A stretch of 64,000 nucleotides of DNA. Origin: Chitinophaga polysaccharea. GTDB lineage: Bacteria > Bacteroidota > Bacteroidia > Chitinophagales > Chitinophagaceae. Of this stretch, positions 1 through 8,827 are shown one piece after another. Numbering within the stretch: the stretch's first letter is position 1; every line of letters begins with the position of its first letter. The position numbers and the translations under genes were made by a program. The DNA is taken from contig NZ_VIWO01000006.1 in NCBI RefSeq assembly GCF_007829335.1, positions 451,431 to 515,430 on the forward strand, read 5' to 3'. A model generated the notes under the pieces. It made no database searches. It was not told where the DNA came from and saw only the letters and a list, made by a program, of their open reading frames with translations.

Positions 1-1185
1 TGACGGAGGTCCCGCGATTTCTACTTTATTCACGGGAGTGTTAGTACCTATTCCCAATAATGATTTAGTACCGTCCCAAAATAACTGTGCATTATTTTCC
101 GAGATCACATCGCCTGTTCCTACATAAGGAATGGACCCAGGTGTCAATCCTTTTACAGTCAATGTACCGCCGATGACGCCATTTCCCGATATATTAAAAT
201 TGGAAGCAGTCTGTGTAGTAGTAGTATTTTGAATATAGGCGGTGGAGTTAGTAGGTAAATCTGCAGCAACCAGCGCACGGAAAGTAGGTACTGCCGCCGG
301 AGCCATAGCAGGACCGGCAAAAACAAGATTTGCATTTTGTGTATTCAGTGTAGCCGTTAAGGTTCCAGCCGAGGTAACTGAAGGTATGGTAACATTAAAT
401 ATAGATGGCAAGGATAATCCGACCGAGGTTACACCTCCGGCAGGAGCTGCTTTGGGAGTCCAGTTACCACCAGTAAAGGTAAGGAGGTCGCCCTCATTGG
501 GCGCAGTAGTTAATATGCTTTTCCCCTGAATTTGATTAGCGTTCCAGATTGCATTGGTATTATCTGCGTTAATCGTCCAGGTTCTGTCGGCCGATAAGTC
601 AGAACCTACAGGGGAGGCAGCAACACTGCTAATTCCAGTGCCCGCCTGTAACATCAATTTTCTTGAAGGGTCTACAAAGGGGGAGTTAATATTAATCCAT
701 TTACTGGTAGCACCCTGGTATTGCAATATTTGTTTGTCGGCGGGTGAGGTAATGGTCACATCTCCCATCTGGCTAAGGTTATAATCGCCATTAGCCGGAA
801 CTACAACGCCTTTACGGCTATTGAAGCTGAGTACGCCGTCATTGCTGATCGTATTTCCCGTAATGCTGATACCGGTGCCGGCCGTCAGGATGGAAAAGTC
901 TATTTTTTCCCAACCGGTTGTTTTCTTAAGATATAGTGCTTTGTCATCTGTTATATATACCAGCATACCCTCGGAGGCGCCATATAAGGCTCCGCCGGAA
1001 AGGATTTGTGTTTTTATAACACGGGGAAGTAAAAATCCTTGTTTGTCACTGTTAAGCTCCAGCAACGCATTTTTATCCAGCAGGGTGGGATTAGTACCCA
1101 GTTTTAACTGTTGTGCCAGCAAACGCTGATTGCCCAAACAAAACAGCATTACAGCACATACTTTTACAAGCCCTTGCAGCTTCAT
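1..1185 (-). CDS. Tail-fibre-like secreted beta-strand-repeat protein (partial, 3' end outside window)
   Basis: An open minus-strand frame of 395 codons runs from an ATG at 1185 to the window edge; an in-frame TGA lies two codons upstream of that ATG. The product starts with a signal peptide (MKLQGLVKVCAVMLFCLG...LLAQ). It then shows the block LKLGTNPTLLDKNALLELNS followed by DKQGFLLPRV, shared with the upstream neighbour (LKVGKNPTS...ILELESDKQGLLLPRV). The rest is Gly/Thr/Asn/Ser-rich, with phage tail-fibre-like phrases such as DADNTNAIWNANQIQG-type repeats and, near the edge, LLGIGTNTPVNKVEIAGPP, which in such proteins often precedes a trimerisation or endosialidase-chaperone domain. That domain would lie outside the window. 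Function unknown; a surface adhesin or fibre is an inference. Confidence 0.8.
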   Translation of the reverse strand, partial: MKLQGLVKVCAVMLFCLGNQRLLAQQLKLGTNPTLLDKNALLELNSDKQGFLLPRVIKTQILSGGALYGASEGMLVYITDDKALYLKKTTGWEKIDFSILTAGTGISITGNTISNDGVLSFNSRKGVVVPANGDYNLSQMGDVTITSPADKQILQYQGATSKWININSPFVDPSRKLMLQAGTGISSVAASPVGSDLSADRTWTINADNTNAIWNANQIQGKSILTTAPNEGDLLTFTGGNWTPKAAPAGGVTSVGLSLPSIFNVTIPSVTSAGTLTATLNTQNANLVFAGPAMAPAAVPTFRALVAADLPTNSTAYIQNTTTTQTASNFNISGNGVIGGTLTVKGLTPGSIPYVGTGDVISENNAQLFWDGTKSLLGIGTNTPVNKVEIAGPPS

Positions 1186-1220
1186 ACATCATCATTTAAA
1201 TAAGCACGAAAAAGGGGGAA

Positions 1221-1250
1221 GAAACGGCTACGGTTATACGTAGCCGTTTC
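1221..1250 (-). terminator. Hairpin terminator between the two fibre-like genes
   Basis: A perfect 12-bp stem (GAAACGGCTACG / CGTAGCCGTTTC) with a 6-nt loop, just after the stop of the 616-residue gene. On the minus strand it is followed by TTCCCCCTTTTT, so it can end or attenuate transcription before the next fibre-like gene. Confidence 0.65.
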
Positions 1251-1265
1251 AAATACAGTTCAACC

Positions 1266-3116
1266 TTATTTCTTAATAATATACCAGGTATCGGTACCGT
1301 TTGATTGCACGGTGATAAAAGTCCAGTCGTTGTAGATGTCGATGGAGTTGCCATCTTCAATAAACTGTCCGGCCTGGGCTTTCACGGTTACCGTATTAGT
1401 AAGATTGTTAGTAGCATCAAATGCGGCTTTCTTGATGGTATAGATGCGGCCTTTGGAGCCTGCAGCGGTAGGCAGGTTAACAGTAACAGCGCTACCACTT
1501 TTTACGACTACGGTATAATCGGTGGCATCAACAGTATATGGACCGGATGCGATTTCCTTAATGGCCATAGATACGGAGCCCGCTACCTGCAAGGTAGAAT
1601 TGGCGAGAGCGGTAGTATCACCAATTTTTACATATTTCTGCACAGATACATTGTCAGCATATCTCTTATCGCCCGCGAAAGACTGGGATACATTACTTAC
1701 CAAACCGCCTGCAACAGATGGATCGGCTTGTGGGATGCTCACCGTTACTTTATTGGTGGTGGCGTCTTTTACCACTTTCAGATCCGTACCGGTGTGATCT
1801 GACGCAAAGGTCACGTCGGTGAATGCTGATTCCGGCAGGTCCCTGGTGATGATTTCCTTGCTGGCATTGAGCAATAATACTTTATGGTCGGATGTAGTTC
1901 CTGCGGCAGTGCTACCGAGTGTAACGGTATTATCGAGCGCTGATTTACCAGTTACATGTAAGTCGCCGGTGATGCCGGTGTTACCGGTTACATCTGCACC
2001 ACCAGTGGTGATGGTTAATTTGTTGTCGAGTGTGGAAGTACCGGTTACATGGAGGTTTCCACCTGCTTCGGTATTACCGGTGATGGTAGTAAGACCGGTA
2101 ATATTGGTGGCGCCGGTAATATTTGTTACGCCGGTGATGTTGGCGCCACCAGCTGTTACATCGAGTCCGTTTTTACCGGTAATTTTTCCGGCGAATGTTT
2201 TAGCACCGCCAAAAGTTTGTGCGCCAATGTTCACACCACCAGGCGTGAATTCTGTGGCTGCATTTAATGCGATAGTGGGATTGTTGGCGAGAGTTCCATC
2301 TGTACCTATTGTTAAGCCTTTCGCATCTGCGGCATCGATAAAGTTGGCTACCTGCAGAGCTTTCTTGGCAGCAGTATTAAATGTGTTCCAATCGTCTCTG
2401 GTAAGCAACCCTACTGCTGGCCCGGTTGTTCCACCTGTTTGGGTAGCGATGCTGAGCTGGTGTGTAGTCGTGGTGCCGGTTGTAGTGGTAGTAAATTTAT
2501 AATCGCCAGCAGCATTATCGGTGTTGATCTTCTGATCCAGCTCTGCTTTGCCGTTGATCATGAAATTGGAGAAGGCTGCAGCGGTGAGGGTACGTTTGTA
2601 TATTTTACCGGTTGGGTCCACGATCACCGCGTCCATCAGGGTGTTGGCGCCGGCAGTGATACCACTGAGTGTGAGATCATTTTTCACGATTACATTACCG
2701 TCGTCGATACGGAGTCCTTCTTTATTGTTACCTCTCAGAACGAAGGGTACGTTGTTGGTGCTTCCGACGAACTGTGTGGTAGCATCTGTAATAAAGTTAC
2801 CTAGCAAATCCCAGGAGGAGGCTTTGGTGGCCATCCTTTCCCACTTGTAATTGTGCCTTACATAAAATCCTTCCACCCCGGTTGCTGTCCAGTAGATGAT
2901 CATACCGTCGGGTGGATTCAGGGCTGTCATCAGCGTGGTGTCGGCCACACGTGGTAACAGTAAACCCTGTTTGTCTGATTCCAGTTCAAGGATTGCTGAT
3001 TTCTGGATAGAGGTAGGATTTTTACCTACTTTCAACTGTGCATGTACCTGGGTAGCGATAAGACTTACACCACCTATTAGCATAACGCGAGCTGCGATGC
3101 GTAAAGATTTTTGCAT
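1266..3116 (-). CDS. Tail-fibre-like secreted beta-strand-repeat protein, 616 aa
   Basis: Signal peptide at residues 1-26 (cleavage after VHA), then the N-terminal block LKVGKNPTS...LLLPRV (27-56) also found in the downstream paralogue. The middle is Gly/Thr-rich; residues about 311-395 are built from short ITG, LHVTG and LDN repeats (NITGVTNITGATNITG). The C-terminal part (about 525-616) resembles domains at the ends of phage tail fibres and Bacteroidota surface proteins: YTVDATDYTVVV, then TVNLPTAAGSKGRIYTIKK, and a closing DTWYIIKK. No catalytic motif, membrane anchor or T9SS sorting domain is evident. A trimeric fibre or adhesin is the best guess from composition and resemblance only. Confidence 0.85.
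   Translation of the reverse strand: MQKSLRIAARVMLIGGVSLIATQVHAQLKVGKNPTSIQKSAILELESDKQGLLLPRVADTTLMTALNPPDGMIIYWTATGVEGFYVRHNYKWERMATKASSWDLLGNFITDATTQFVGSTNNVPFVLRGNNKEGLRIDDGNVIVKNDLTLSGITAGANTLMDAVIVDPTGKIYKRTLTAAAFSNFMINGKAELDQKINTDNAAGDYKFTTTTTGTTTTHQLSIATQTGGTTGPAVGLLTRDDWNTFNTAAKKALQVANFIDAADAKGLTIGTDGTLANNPTIALNAATEFTPGGVNIGAQTFGGAKTFAGKITGKNGLDVTAGGANITGVTNITGATNITGLTTITGNTEAGGNLHVTGTSTLDNKLTITTGGADVTGNTGITGDLHVTGKSALDNTVTLGSTAAGTTSDHKVLLLNASKEIITRDLPESAFTDVTFASDHTGTDLKVVKDATTNKVTVSIPQADPSVAGGLVSNVSQSFAGDKRYADNVSVQKYVKIGDTTALANSTLQVAGSVSMAIKEIASGPYTVDATDYTVVVKSGSAVTVNLPTAAGSKGRIYTIKKAAFDATNNLTNTVTVKAQAGQFIEDGNSIDIYNDWTFITVQSNGTDTWYIIKK
1932..2186 (-). repeat. Degenerate ITG/LHVTG repeat tract inside the 616-aa gene
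   Basis: Codes for residues about 311-395, where NITG, TITG, GITG and LHVTG units recur every 5-10 residues, and two longer units (GNLHVTGTSTLDNKLT and GDLHVTGKSALDNTVT) are clear copies. The DNA shows matching 'ccggtaatattggtggcgcc'-type near-repeats. It could expand or contract by recombination. Confidence 0.6.
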
Positions 3117-3536
3117 AGATATAAGGATAAATAATTAATACTCAATTTCTTCGGCAGATATAATGCCGAAGGGTTAATTACAAGGAATCTAAGGTGTTAT
3201 TCGGAGGTTATAGGAAAACCCATTCGGTTCGGTTTGTCTGTTCTAAATAATACTTAAAAAAGCATAATTTATTTATCTTTCATAAGCACCTACTTATATA
3301 GGTTATATAGAATACATACTGCAAATGTGACATATTAAATGTTTTTAAAAAATGACATGATCATACCATTTTAGTTTGAAATATTTGCCATAGCGTGTGC
3401 AAAAACTACCCAATGAGTGTTATGACATTGATTTAAATTGGGAGAAAGGGGCATCGAAGAGGCTGTTATGAGGGGAGAATACTAGTAAAAACTATTAATA
3501 TGTAAAGGTGTTAACATAAAGATGTTATAAAACAAA
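3117..3536. other. Intergenic region between clpC and the fibre-like gene
   Basis: About 420 AT-rich bases without a convincing gene. It holds the leader hairpin at 3149-3171 and presumably the promoter of the 616-residue gene, but no clear minus-strand TAnnTTTG box was found. The clpC terminator begins at 3537. Confidence 0.5.
3149..3171 (-). promoter_or_regulatory. Leader hairpin upstream of the 616-aa gene
   Basis: Perfect 8-bp stem CTTCGGCA / TGCCGAAG with loop gatataa, 33 nt before the start codon at 3116. It is not followed by a T-run on the minus strand, so it is more likely a mRNA-stabilising or protein-binding structure than a terminator. Confidence 0.4.
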
Positions 3537-3573
3537 ACGCCCATCCAAGGTTGTAATACCTTGTGATGGGCGT
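3537..3573 (-). terminator. Terminator of clpC
   Basis: ACGCCCATC pairs with GATGGGCGT, and inside it CAAGGT pairs with ACCTTG with one bulged base. On the minus strand the hairpin is followed by TTTTGTTTT. It sits 26 nt past the clpC stop codon. Confidence 0.8.
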
Positions 3574-3598
3574 TGTTTATTGATTTATTTAGCGTGGT

Positions 3599-6133
3599 TT
3601 ACGCTTCTGATTTTTCAGATTTACTCTTGGAAGAGTTGTTTTGCAGCGTAAAGATCAGCTTTTGATTTTCTTTGTCCAGGTCGGCTACTAATATATCGCC
3701 ATCATGAATATTCATGTTGAGGATTTCCTCTGCCAGGGGATCTTCCAGGTATTTCTGGATAGCCCTGTGCAATGGTCTGGCGCCGAATTGCTGGTCGTAG
3801 CCTTTATCAGCCAGGAAGCCTTTGGCTTCGTCTGTCAGTTCGAGGCTGAAGCCGAGGTTGTTCAGGCGTTTCAACACGCTCTTCATCGTAATATCGATGA
3901 TAGTATAGATATGTTCTTTCGCCAGGGAGTTGAAGATGATGACATCGTCAATTCTGTTCAGGAACTCAGGGGAGAAGGTACGTTTCAGTGCTTTTTCAAT
4001 CACTGATTTAGTATTTTCTTCTTCGCCACCGGATCTTGCGTTGGTAGTGAACCCTACCCCAGCACCGAAATCTTTCAGCTGACGGGCTCCGATATTGGAG
4101 GTCATGATGATGAGGGTATTTTTGAAGTCCACCTTACGACCGAGACCGTCGGTGAGAATACCATCATCCAGTACCTGCAACAGGAGGTTATAAATATCCG
4201 GGTGTGCCTTTTCGATTTCATCGAGGAGGATCACGGAGTAAGGTTTACGGCGTACCTTTTCAGTCAGCTGACCACCTTCTTCGTAACCAACATATCCCGG
4301 AGGCGCACCAATGAGGCGGCTTACAGAGAATTTTTCCATGTATTCGCTCATATCGATGCGGATGAGGGCCTCATCGGAGTCGAACATGTAGCGGGCCAGG
4401 GATTTGGCGAGCTCTGTTTTACCCACCCCGGTAGGTCCGAGGAATATGAAGGTACCGATTGGTTTTTTAGGATCTTTCAGCCCTACGCGGTTACGCTGGA
4501 TGGCTTTGGTAACTTTGCTGATGGCATCGTCTTGTCCCACCACGGCTCCTTTCAGGTCTTCGCCCATGCGGCGTAGCTTTTCAGTTTCTGCCTGTACCAT
4601 CCTTTTAACAGGGATACCGGTCATCATGCTGACTACTTCTGCGATGGCTTCTTCATCGATGGGGTAGCGTTTGTGCTTTACTTCTTCTTCCCACATGGCT
4701 TTCGCGCGTTCCAGGTCTTCGCCCAGTTTCTTTTCGGTATCGCGGAGCGCAGCGGCTTCTTCGAAGCGTTGGCTTTTCACCACTTTATTCTTTTCCTGCT
4801 TAATATCTTCAATCTGTTTTTCCAGGTCGAGGATATTCTGCGGCACGTTGATGTTTTTCAGGTGTACACGGGCACCTACTTCATCGAGTACGTCGATTGC
4901 CTTGTCGGGCAGGAGACGGTCGGTCATGTAGCGGTCGCTCAGTTTCACACAGGCATCAATGGCTGCGTCTGTATAGCTAACATTATGGTATTCTTCATAA
5001 CGCGGCTTGATATTGTTCAGGATCATAATGGTTTCTTCCACGGAGGGTGGTTCCACCATTACTTTCTGGAAACGACGGTCGAGTGCGCCATCTTTTTCGA
5101 TGTACATACGGTACTCGTCGAGGGTAGAAGCGCCAATGCATTGGAGTTCTCCCCTGGCCAGGGCTGGTTTAAAGATATTGGAGGCATCGAGTGAGCCAGA
5201 AGCGCCGCCTGCGCCAACGATGGTATGGATTTCATCGATGAAGAGGATAACGTCCCTGTTTTTCTCGAGTTCATTCATGATGGCCTTCATTCTTTCTTCA
5301 AACTGGCCGCGGTATTTAGTACCGGCCACCAGGGCTGCGAGGTCGAGGCTTACCACGCGTTTGTCGAACAATACGCGGGAAACTTTACGCTGCACGATAC
5401 GGAGCGCAAGACCTTCCACAATGGCGGTTTTACCCACACCGGGTTCACCAATAAGAATCGGATTGTTCTTTTTGCGGCGGGAAAGTATCTGGGAAACCCT
5501 TTCAATTTCCTGCTCGCGGCCAACAATCGGATCTAAGCTGCCACTTTCGGCCAGCTTGGTAATATCTCTACCAAAGTTATCCAGTACGGGCGTTTTGGAT
5601 TTGGTATTTGTCTGTTTGGCTTTGGATGCGTAACTCTTTCTTTCGTCCTCAAACTCTTCTTCGCCCGGATCGTCAAATTCTGACTTAGGGTCCGCAGATT
5701 TTACAAAGCCCAGTTCGTTTTTAAAAGTATCGTAGTCCACGTCAAATTGTTGTAAGATTTGTGTACAAACGTTTTCCTTATTCTTGAGTATAGAAAGCAT
5801 GAGGTGTTCTGTTTCTACCGTAGCACTTTTGAGTGCTTTGGCTTCCAATACAGTAACACGTATCACTTTTTCTGCCTGTCTGGTAAGCGGGAGGCTATTA
5901 ATGTTAGCAATATTCTTTCCGGTCTTATCTTTTACAGCCAGCTCTACTTCTTTGCGTAACTCGTACAGATCTACGTTCAAAGCCTGCAGAATCTTTACGG
6001 CCGTGCCCTCGCCTTCTCGAATAATACCTAACAGCAGGTGTTCAGTACCTATGAAGTCATTTCCCAGTCGTAAAGCTTCCTCTCTGCTGAACGAAATGAT
6101 CTCCTTAACTTGCGGTGAAAAATTCTGGTCCAT
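3599..6133 (-). CDS. clpC: ATP-dependent Clp protease ATP-binding subunit ClpC
   Basis: An 844-residue HSP100 unfoldase that, in this family, feeds substrates to the ClpP protease. Residues 1-145 are the two Clp-N repeats (GNDFIGTEHLLLGI; VETEHLMLSIL). The first AAA+ module has Walker A GEPGVGKT at 229-236 and Walker B VILFIDEIH. A central UVR-type coiled segment (QRFEEAAALRDTEKKL) marks it as ClpC rather than ClpB or ClpA. The second AAA+ module has GPTGVGKTE and VILLDEIEKAHPD, followed by the C-terminal ClpB D2-small domain (GARPLHRAIQKYLEDPLAEEIL). Length is normal. Single gene with its own terminator; the 295-bp upstream gap to the divergent STAS gene must hold its promoter. Cytoplasmic stress and quality-control role is family knowledge. 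Confidence 0.97.
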   Translation of the reverse strand: MDQNFSPQVKEIISFSREEALRLGNDFIGTEHLLLGIIREGEGTAVKILQALNVDLYELRKEVELAVKDKTGKNIANINSLPLTRQAEKVIRVTVLEAKALKSATVETEHLMLSILKNKENVCTQILQQFDVDYDTFKNELGFVKSADPKSEFDDPGEEEFEDERKSYASKAKQTNTKSKTPVLDNFGRDITKLAESGSLDPIVGREQEIERVSQILSRRKKNNPILIGEPGVGKTAIVEGLALRIVQRKVSRVLFDKRVVSLDLAALVAGTKYRGQFEERMKAIMNELEKNRDVILFIDEIHTIVGAGGASGSLDASNIFKPALARGELQCIGASTLDEYRMYIEKDGALDRRFQKVMVEPPSVEETIMILNNIKPRYEEYHNVSYTDAAIDACVKLSDRYMTDRLLPDKAIDVLDEVGARVHLKNINVPQNILDLEKQIEDIKQEKNKVVKSQRFEEAAALRDTEKKLGEDLERAKAMWEEEVKHKRYPIDEEAIAEVVSMMTGIPVKRMVQAETEKLRRMGEDLKGAVVGQDDAISKVTKAIQRNRVGLKDPKKPIGTFIFLGPTGVGKTELAKSLARYMFDSDEALIRIDMSEYMEKFSVSRLIGAPPGYVGYEEGGQLTEKVRRKPYSVILLDEIEKAHPDIYNLLLQVLDDGILTDGLGRKVDFKNTLIIMTSNIGARQLKDFGAGVGFTTNARSGGEEENTKSVIEKALKRTFSPEFLNRIDDVIIFNSLAKEHIYTIIDITMKSVLKRLNNLGFSLELTDEAKGFLADKGYDQQFGARPLHRAIQKYLEDPLAEEILNMNIHDGDILVADLDKENQKLIFTLQNNSSKSKSEKSEA

Positions 6134-6283
6134 TGTGAGATTATTAAATTATAAAAACCCTTACGGGGGCTTGTCTATACAATAATAACGAATAATTCTG
6201 ATTTAAGATTATCACGTTCTGTGTTGTAATGAAGTTATTCCTTTTTTCAACTTAAACAACTTACACTTTAATAGTATAAGAAT

Positions 6284-6291
6284 TATTTTTG
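6284..6291 (+). promoter_or_regulatory. Possible -7 box (TATTTTTG)
   Basis: TATTTTTG matches the Bacteroidota -7 consensus TAnnTTTG in the divergent clpC/STAS gap. No clear TTTG box lies 19-21 nt upstream, and the leader to the start codon at 6429 would be about 130 nt, so this is tentative. Confidence 0.3.
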
Positions 6292-6428
6292 CGTTGATGC
6301 GGGTACGTTCGTTTAAAAATATCTACGAAGAAACGGAGGTTTATGTTTCGATCTCTTGCGGTTATATTTTATAGGCGGGTTCCCTCTGTTCAACATTCCA
6401 TTACCAAGTATAAAACAACGTCCAACGC

Positions 6429-6803
6429 ATGAAATTCAAAATTGATACCAAAGAAAAAATAGTCGTTTTTTGTCCGGAAATATCCGTCCTGGATGCTAAT
6501 TTGGCAGAAGACTTCATTCACACGGCGACTTCCCTGCCGGAGTTGGCGGAACGTAATCTCATACTGGATCTGGCATTGGTGGAGAAAACAGATGAGAAAG
6601 GGGTAGAAGCCATTTTAACAGTCTACCGGTGTATGTATGACAATCATTTTTCCTGCGCCATTACCGGAGTTAACAACATTTTAACAGCCAGCCTGAAGGC
6701 GGCGGGTGATGATATGCTTAATCTTGCGCCTACCATGGCAGAAGCGATTGACCTTATCATGATGGAGGAGCTGGAACGGGAATTACTGGACGGTATGGAA
6801 TAA
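6429..6803 (+). CDS. STAS-domain protein (anti-sigma factor antagonist-like)
   Basis: A 124-residue protein with the layout of a single STAS domain: a beta strand that opens MKFKIDTKEKIVVFCP, a helix (LDANLAEDFIHTATSL), a strand NLILDLALVEKTDEKGVEAIL where SpoIIAA-like proteins carry the phosphorylatable Ser, then a hydrophobic strand FSCAITGV and C-terminal helices. In place of the usual D-S/T-x-G phosphosite it reads KTDEKGV, so classic kinase regulation is uncertain. It lies 72 bp upstream of rnz on the same strand, suggesting co-transcription. Role in sigma-factor partner switching is inference; no RsbW-like kinase is in the window. Confidence 0.75.
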   Translation: MKFKIDTKEKIVVFCPEISVLDANLAEDFIHTATSLPELAERNLILDLALVEKTDEKGVEAILTVYRCMYDNHFSCAITGVNNILTASLKAAGDDMLNLAPTMAEAIDLIMMEELERELLDGME

Positions 6804-6875
6804 AGCAGGGCCAGGGCGCTATCAGGCAAATTTTGGCCGGGCGCCGGCTAACCACAGAAAGATAAAGCTATTTAA

Positions 6876-7784
6876 ATGTTTGCAGTCACAATATTAGGTA
6901 ACAATTCCGCGATCCCCACCCTGACGCGGCACCCCACCGCTCAGATAGTTACCTGCAACGACCAGTTGCTGCTGGTCGACTGCGGAGAAGGCACCCAGAT
7001 ACAGATGGCCAAATACGGCATCCGGCGCAGTAAGCTGAGGTATATATTCATCAGCCACCTGCACGGCGATCATTATTTCGGGTTAATTGGTTTGTTGAAT
7101 ACCCTGAGCCTGATGGGTCGAACAGAGCCGCTCAGTGTATATGCGCCGCCAGAATTGGAGCAGATAATCCAGCTACAGCTGGATTGTTCCGCTACGGTAC
7201 TGAAGTTCGAGTTGTCTTTTGTACCGCTGCAGCCAGGCTATAGTGGTCTTATTCTCGAGGACCGGGAGTTACAGGTGCGTTGTTTCCCTACCCAGCACCG
7301 GATTTCCTGCTTTGGCTTTTCCTTTGAGTGGCGGAAGCGCAAGCGGAAACTATTGCCAGACCAGGCCAGGGCCTACGAGATCCCGGCAGCCTATTATTCC
7401 AAGCTCCAGGATGGTGCAGATTACCAGCGAAAAGACGGGAGTATCGTTAAAAACGATTGGGTGACACTTCCCCCACCCGCCGGCAAACGCTATGTGTACT
7501 GTGCCGACACTATTTACGATACTGGGTTATTACCCTGGTTACAGGGCGCCGATATGATTTACCATGAAACCACTTACCTGCATGATTTGCAGGAGAGGGC
7601 GGCAGAACGTTACCACAGCACCTCCGTGCAGGCGGCCAGCCTTGCGGCGGCGGCCGGGGCCGGGAAGCTGCTGATCGGGCATTTCTCTTCCAAATACGCA
7701 GAATTACAGCCTTTCCTGGACGAATCCAGGCCTGTTTTTGCGCACACGGAGATTGCGGAGGAAGGAGTGACGTATCTTATATAG
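6876..7784 (+). CDS. rnz: Ribonuclease Z
   Basis: A 302-residue metallo-beta-lactamase-fold endonuclease that, in the RNase Z family, trims the 3' ends of tRNA precursors. The zinc motif HLHGDH is at residues 61-66, followed by YFGLIGLLNTL. Further metal ligands are in YCADT (about 210) and in the late GHFSSKY. The HETTY segment (about 228) carries the typical RNase Z HEAT-like motif. Length fits the short bacterial form. Both tRNA genes in this window lack an encoded CCA, consistent with a need for 3' processing. It follows the STAS gene and ends at a very strong hairpin. Confidence 0.95.
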   Translation: MFAVTILGNNSAIPTLTRHPTAQIVTCNDQLLLVDCGEGTQIQMAKYGIRRSKLRYIFISHLHGDHYFGLIGLLNTLSLMGRTEPLSVYAPPELEQIIQLQLDCSATVLKFELSFVPLQPGYSGLILEDRELQVRCFPTQHRISCFGFSFEWRKRKRKLLPDQARAYEIPAAYYSKLQDGADYQRKDGSIVKNDWVTLPPPAGKRYVYCADTIYDTGLLPWLQGADMIYHETTYLHDLQERAAERYHSTSVQAASLAAAAGAGKLLIGHFSSKYAELQPFLDESRPVFAHTEIAEEGVTYLI

Positions 7785-7785
7785 C

Positions 7786-7854
7786 CGTAAAGCATAAAGC
7801 AAAAAAGCTATTGTGGGGATGACCTACAATAGCTTTTTTGCTTTATGCTTTACG
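7786..7854. terminator. 29-bp perfect hairpin, bidirectional terminator between rnz and dapA
   Basis: Bases 7786-7814 are the exact reverse complement of 7826-7854, with an 11-nt loop (ggggatgacct). The stem contains AAAAAAGC / GCTTTTTT, so both strands carry a T-run. The convergent genes rnz (+) and dapA (-) end on either side. Confidence 0.85.
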
Positions 7855-7869
7855 CTTTTCGCCTTCTGC

Positions 7870-8748
7870 TTACTTATATTGCTCCAGGTACGCTGCAATT
7901 TTTGCGTACAACGGATCAGAAACGGGTAATATGGGGAGGCGGAAATTATTTCCGACGATGCCGTCGTGGTGCAGGAATGCCTTGATACCCGCCGGGTTGT
8001 TTTCGGAGAACATCAGGTCAAATCCTTCCAGCATTTTGTTGTTGAGGGAGCGGGCTGCCGGGAAATCGTTTACCAGTGCGGCATGCACCATACTGGAAAA
8101 ATCGGTGGCAAAGTAGTTGGCAGCCACGGAAATAACGCCGTCCATACCGCAGGCCAGCTGTGCGAGGGCCAGGGCATCGTCACCGCTGATCACGAGGAAA
8201 TCTTTCGGTTTATCGCGGATAATCTGCATACACTGCATCATATCGCCGGAGGCTTCCTTCATGGCCACGATGTTTTCCACTTCATGCGCGAGGCGCAGGG
8301 TGGTTTCGGCGGTCATATTGCGGCCGGTACGACCAGGCACATTATACAAGATAATGGGCTTAGGGGAGGCCGCTGCAATTGTTTTATAGTGCTGGTATAT
8401 CCCTTCCTGGGTAGGTTTGCTATAGTAGGGCGCTACGCTGAGGACGGCCGCAGCTTCGTCCAGCGGGCATTTCTCCAGTCTTTTTACCACATCCCGTGTA
8501 TTATAGTCGCCGATACCAACCACTACAGGCACCCGCTTCGACACCTTTTCGAAAGTGAATTTTATCAAATCCAGCTTTTCATCTGCAGAAAGTGTAGGTG
8601 TTTCACCAGTTGTACCAAGGGTTACAACGTAGTTAACGCCGCCATCGATCACGTAGTTGATCAATTTTTCCAAAGCATTCCAATCTATGCTTTCATCTGC
8701 TTTAAAGGGTGTTACCAATGCCACCCCGGTGCCTTTTAGTTGTTCCAT
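7870..8748 (-). CDS. dapA: 4-hydroxy-tetrahydrodipicolinate synthase
   Basis: A 292-residue class I aldolase condensing pyruvate with aspartate semialdehyde, the first dedicated step of lysine/diaminopimelate synthesis in the cytoplasm. The substrate-binding GTTGETPTLS is at 45-54, the catalytic tyrosine in LYNVPGRTGRN (Tyr135), and the Schiff-base lysine in VAMKEASGD (Lys164). Length and all key residues are normal. It lies downstream of accA on the same strand, but a 17-bp hairpin in the gap suggests separate transcripts. Confidence 0.96.
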   Translation of the reverse strand: MEQLKGTGVALVTPFKADESIDWNALEKLINYVIDGGVNYVVTLGTTGETPTLSADEKLDLIKFTFEKVSKRVPVVVGIGDYNTRDVVKRLEKCPLDEAAAVLSVAPYYSKPTQEGIYQHYKTIAAASPKPIILYNVPGRTGRNMTAETTLRLAHEVENIVAMKEASGDMMQCMQIIRDKPKDFLVISGDDALALAQLACGMDGVISVAANYFATDFSSMVHAALVNDFPAARSLNNKMLEGFDLMFSENNPAGIKAFLHHDGIVGNNFRLPILPVSDPLYAKIAAYLEQYK

Positions 8749-8764
8749 ATTGCGTTTACGGGAA

Positions 8765-8809
8765 AATAAAAATTTCGAATTCCGAAGGCCGAAATTCGAA
8801 ATTTTTATT
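8765..8809 (-). terminator. Terminator between accA and dapA
   Basis: A perfect 17-bp stem (left arm 8765-8781, right arm 8793-8809, AATAAAAATTTCGAATT and its complement) with an 11-nt loop. The A/T ends give a T-run on the minus strand. It lies between the accA stop and the dapA start; read on the plus strand it is equally symmetrical. Confidence 0.65.
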
Positions 8810-8827
8810 GTGATCTCTAAATATTTT

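Noticed and set aside
242..1129. Plus-strand frames in the first kilobase
   Set aside because: They lie opposite the continuous minus-strand fibre-like frame (395 codons) with its signal peptide and shared N-terminal block; the plus frames show no family resemblance.
1932..2186. CRISPR-like regular repeats
   Set aside because: The repeats are protein-coding ITG/LHVTG units without constant-length spacers; no cas genes are present. No CRISPR array was found elsewhere in the window.
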